A DNA stretch of 5,463 bases from Selenomonadaceae bacterium (GTDB taxonomy: Bacteria > Bacillota > Negativicutes > Selenomonadales > Selenomonadaceae): assembly GCA_017484235.1 (NCBI GenBank), contig JAFUTM010000307.1, forward strand, positions 1 through 5,463. Direction: 5' to 3'. The notes beneath the pieces are model-generated. The model was not told the DNA's origin. It was given only the letters and a program-made list of their open reading frames with translations, and did no database searches. Shown in pieces: positions 4,651-5,463 of this stretch (positions within the stretch are counted from its first letter, which is position 1; each line of letters starts with the position of its first letter). The position numbers and the translations under genes are program-made.

Positions 4651-5463
4651 ATGGCTAACATTAGCAATGATACATTAAATGGTGGCAGGCTTGCTATCGA
4701 CACGATTAAGGCCAGCGGTTCATCAAGAAATACGGAAACGGTTAAAGTCTATGAAGCGACGGAATATTCGCCGCTTGACGCAATTAAGGCTTTTATGGGT
4801 TCTCTTGACGAGGCGACGTCTTCAAATGTGACGACTGTGCTCAATGATGCAGTTACTGTCTGCTGTCCAATATACAGCGGTATTCAAGATGCAATAAATC
4901 ACTTTTTGGAAGAAGCAGAAAACTATGGTTCTAATTTCTTATCCGAAAGGTGCGGAATCATTTTAGAAAATGAGGATACCGGTGCAATCACAGGCTCTGA
5001 CGCCGGAAACTCCACTACTAAAACCGCTGAATCCGTCGTGCCTGAGAACGGCAATCTCAATACCAATTTTACTTCAAATTCGTTCACGATTAACAACAAA
5101 TTCAAAGTGACACTCAGTTCGGATTACAGCAGTCTTAGTGACGTACAGAAGATCATATGGCAGGCTCTTTATACGTGGTGGGTAAAAGAACCGCTTAATC
5201 TTATTGAAGAAAGTTATGGTGACAATTACAGCTTCACCAGCAGTAAATCTTCTGCAAGCGTTAAGGAGATTTCCGTCAATTTTTATGAGACCAACAATTC
5301 AACTCTCGCCTACGTCCAGCATTCTTATAACACTGCTAACGGTAAAGCCACTGCACTTTCACTTAACATCAATATGAAATATTATGGCTCGCTTGACACC
5401 ACTAATTTCAACGAAAATGGCGAAAGCAGCAACGCCAGTGCAGGTTATCTCGATCGAACGATC
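4651..5463 (+). CDS. Putative secreted metalloprotease-like protein, 3' partial (active site presumably beyond window)
   Basis: The frame is open for 271 codons from an ATG with a strong Shine-Dalgarno site to the window end, so the C-terminus is missing. There is no N-terminal signal peptide (MANISNDTLNGG...) and no membrane segment. Residues 40-100 look helical and include a CC pair (71-72) and Cys101. Residues 115-135 (GSDAGNSTTKTAESVVPE...) are Ser/Thr/Gly-rich and linker-like. A second block includes IIWQALYTWWVKEPLNLIEE (168-187) and ISVNFYETNNSTLAYVQHSY (207-226), then NINMKYYGSL (239-248) and finally GYLDRTI (265-271). From memory, YLDRT(I/L) directly precedes AHExTHAVM in flagellinolysin-like and Selenomonad secreted zinc metalloproteases, so the HExxH site would lie just outside the window. 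Absence of a Sec signal would fit type I or flagellar-type export, with any C-terminal export signal out of view. The gene itself is certain; the protease call is a recollection-based inference. The gene is divergent from the glycan cluster. Confidence 0.7.
   Translation, partial: MANISNDTLNGGRLAIDTIKASGSSRNTETVKVYEATEYSPLDAIKAFMGSLDEATSSNVTTVLNDAVTVCCPIYSGIQDAINHFLEEAENYGSNFLSERCGIILENEDTGAITGSDAGNSTTKTAESVVPENGNLNTNFTSNSFTINNKFKVTLSSDYSSLSDVQKIIWQALYTWWVKEPLNLIEESYGDNYSFTSSKSSASVKEISVNFYETNNSTLAYVQHSYNTANGKATALSLNINMKYYGSLDTTNFNENGESSNASAGYLDRTI

Noticed and set aside
4923..5105. 60-codon minus-strand frame inside the plus-strand gene
   Set aside because: No ribosome binding site or domain; the plus-strand frame has a promoter, a strong Shine-Dalgarno site and 271 uninterrupted codons.

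Overview
The window looks like chromosomal DNA from a diderm Firmicute, most likely a member of the Negativicutes (Selenomonas / Veillonella / Phascolarctobacterium type). This is inferred from three things: strong Firmicute-style Shine-Dalgarno sites with two TTG starts; moderately AT-rich genes with very AT-rich spacers; and a family 8 glycosyltransferase of the lipopolysaccharide-core type, which implies an outer membrane. The partial plus-strand gene also resembles, from memory, secreted proteins of this class. No 16S or other marker is present, so the assignment is provisional.

Four genes lie on the minus strand and are read from right to left. They are a secreted GH43-like beta-propeller glycosidase (4390 to 3032), a GT8 glycosyltransferase (3012 to 2047), a DUF4422 putative glycosyltransferase (1827 to 991) and the membrane zinc protease RseP (970 to beyond position 1, C-terminus cut off). 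The two gaps of about 20 nt each carry the Shine-Dalgarno site of the next gene, so GH43-GT8 and DUF4422-rseP are tightly coupled pairs. Between the pairs is a 219-bp spacer (1828-2046) that contains no gene. It holds a perfect 11-bp-arm palindrome, a GC-rich second stem-loop and short degenerate direct repeats, and it looks like a dispersed intergenic repeat element.

A 260-bp AT-rich region (4391-4650) separates the minus-strand cluster from a divergent plus-strand gene (4651 to the window end). That gene has a good promoter and Shine-Dalgarno site, and 271 codons are visible. It has no signal peptide or catalytic motif in view. It ends in G-Y-L-D-R-T-I, which I remember as the segment just before the HExxH zinc site of flagellinolysin-like metalloproteases, so its active site may lie just past the window edge.

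Taken together, the minus-strand genes look like a surface-glycan locus: two cytoplasmic sugar transferases, one exported sugar hydrolase and an envelope-stress/membrane-clearing protease, placed next to a possible secreted protease. The joint function is inference. No RNA genes, CRISPR arrays, insertion sequences with a transposase, or convincing intrinsic terminators were seen.
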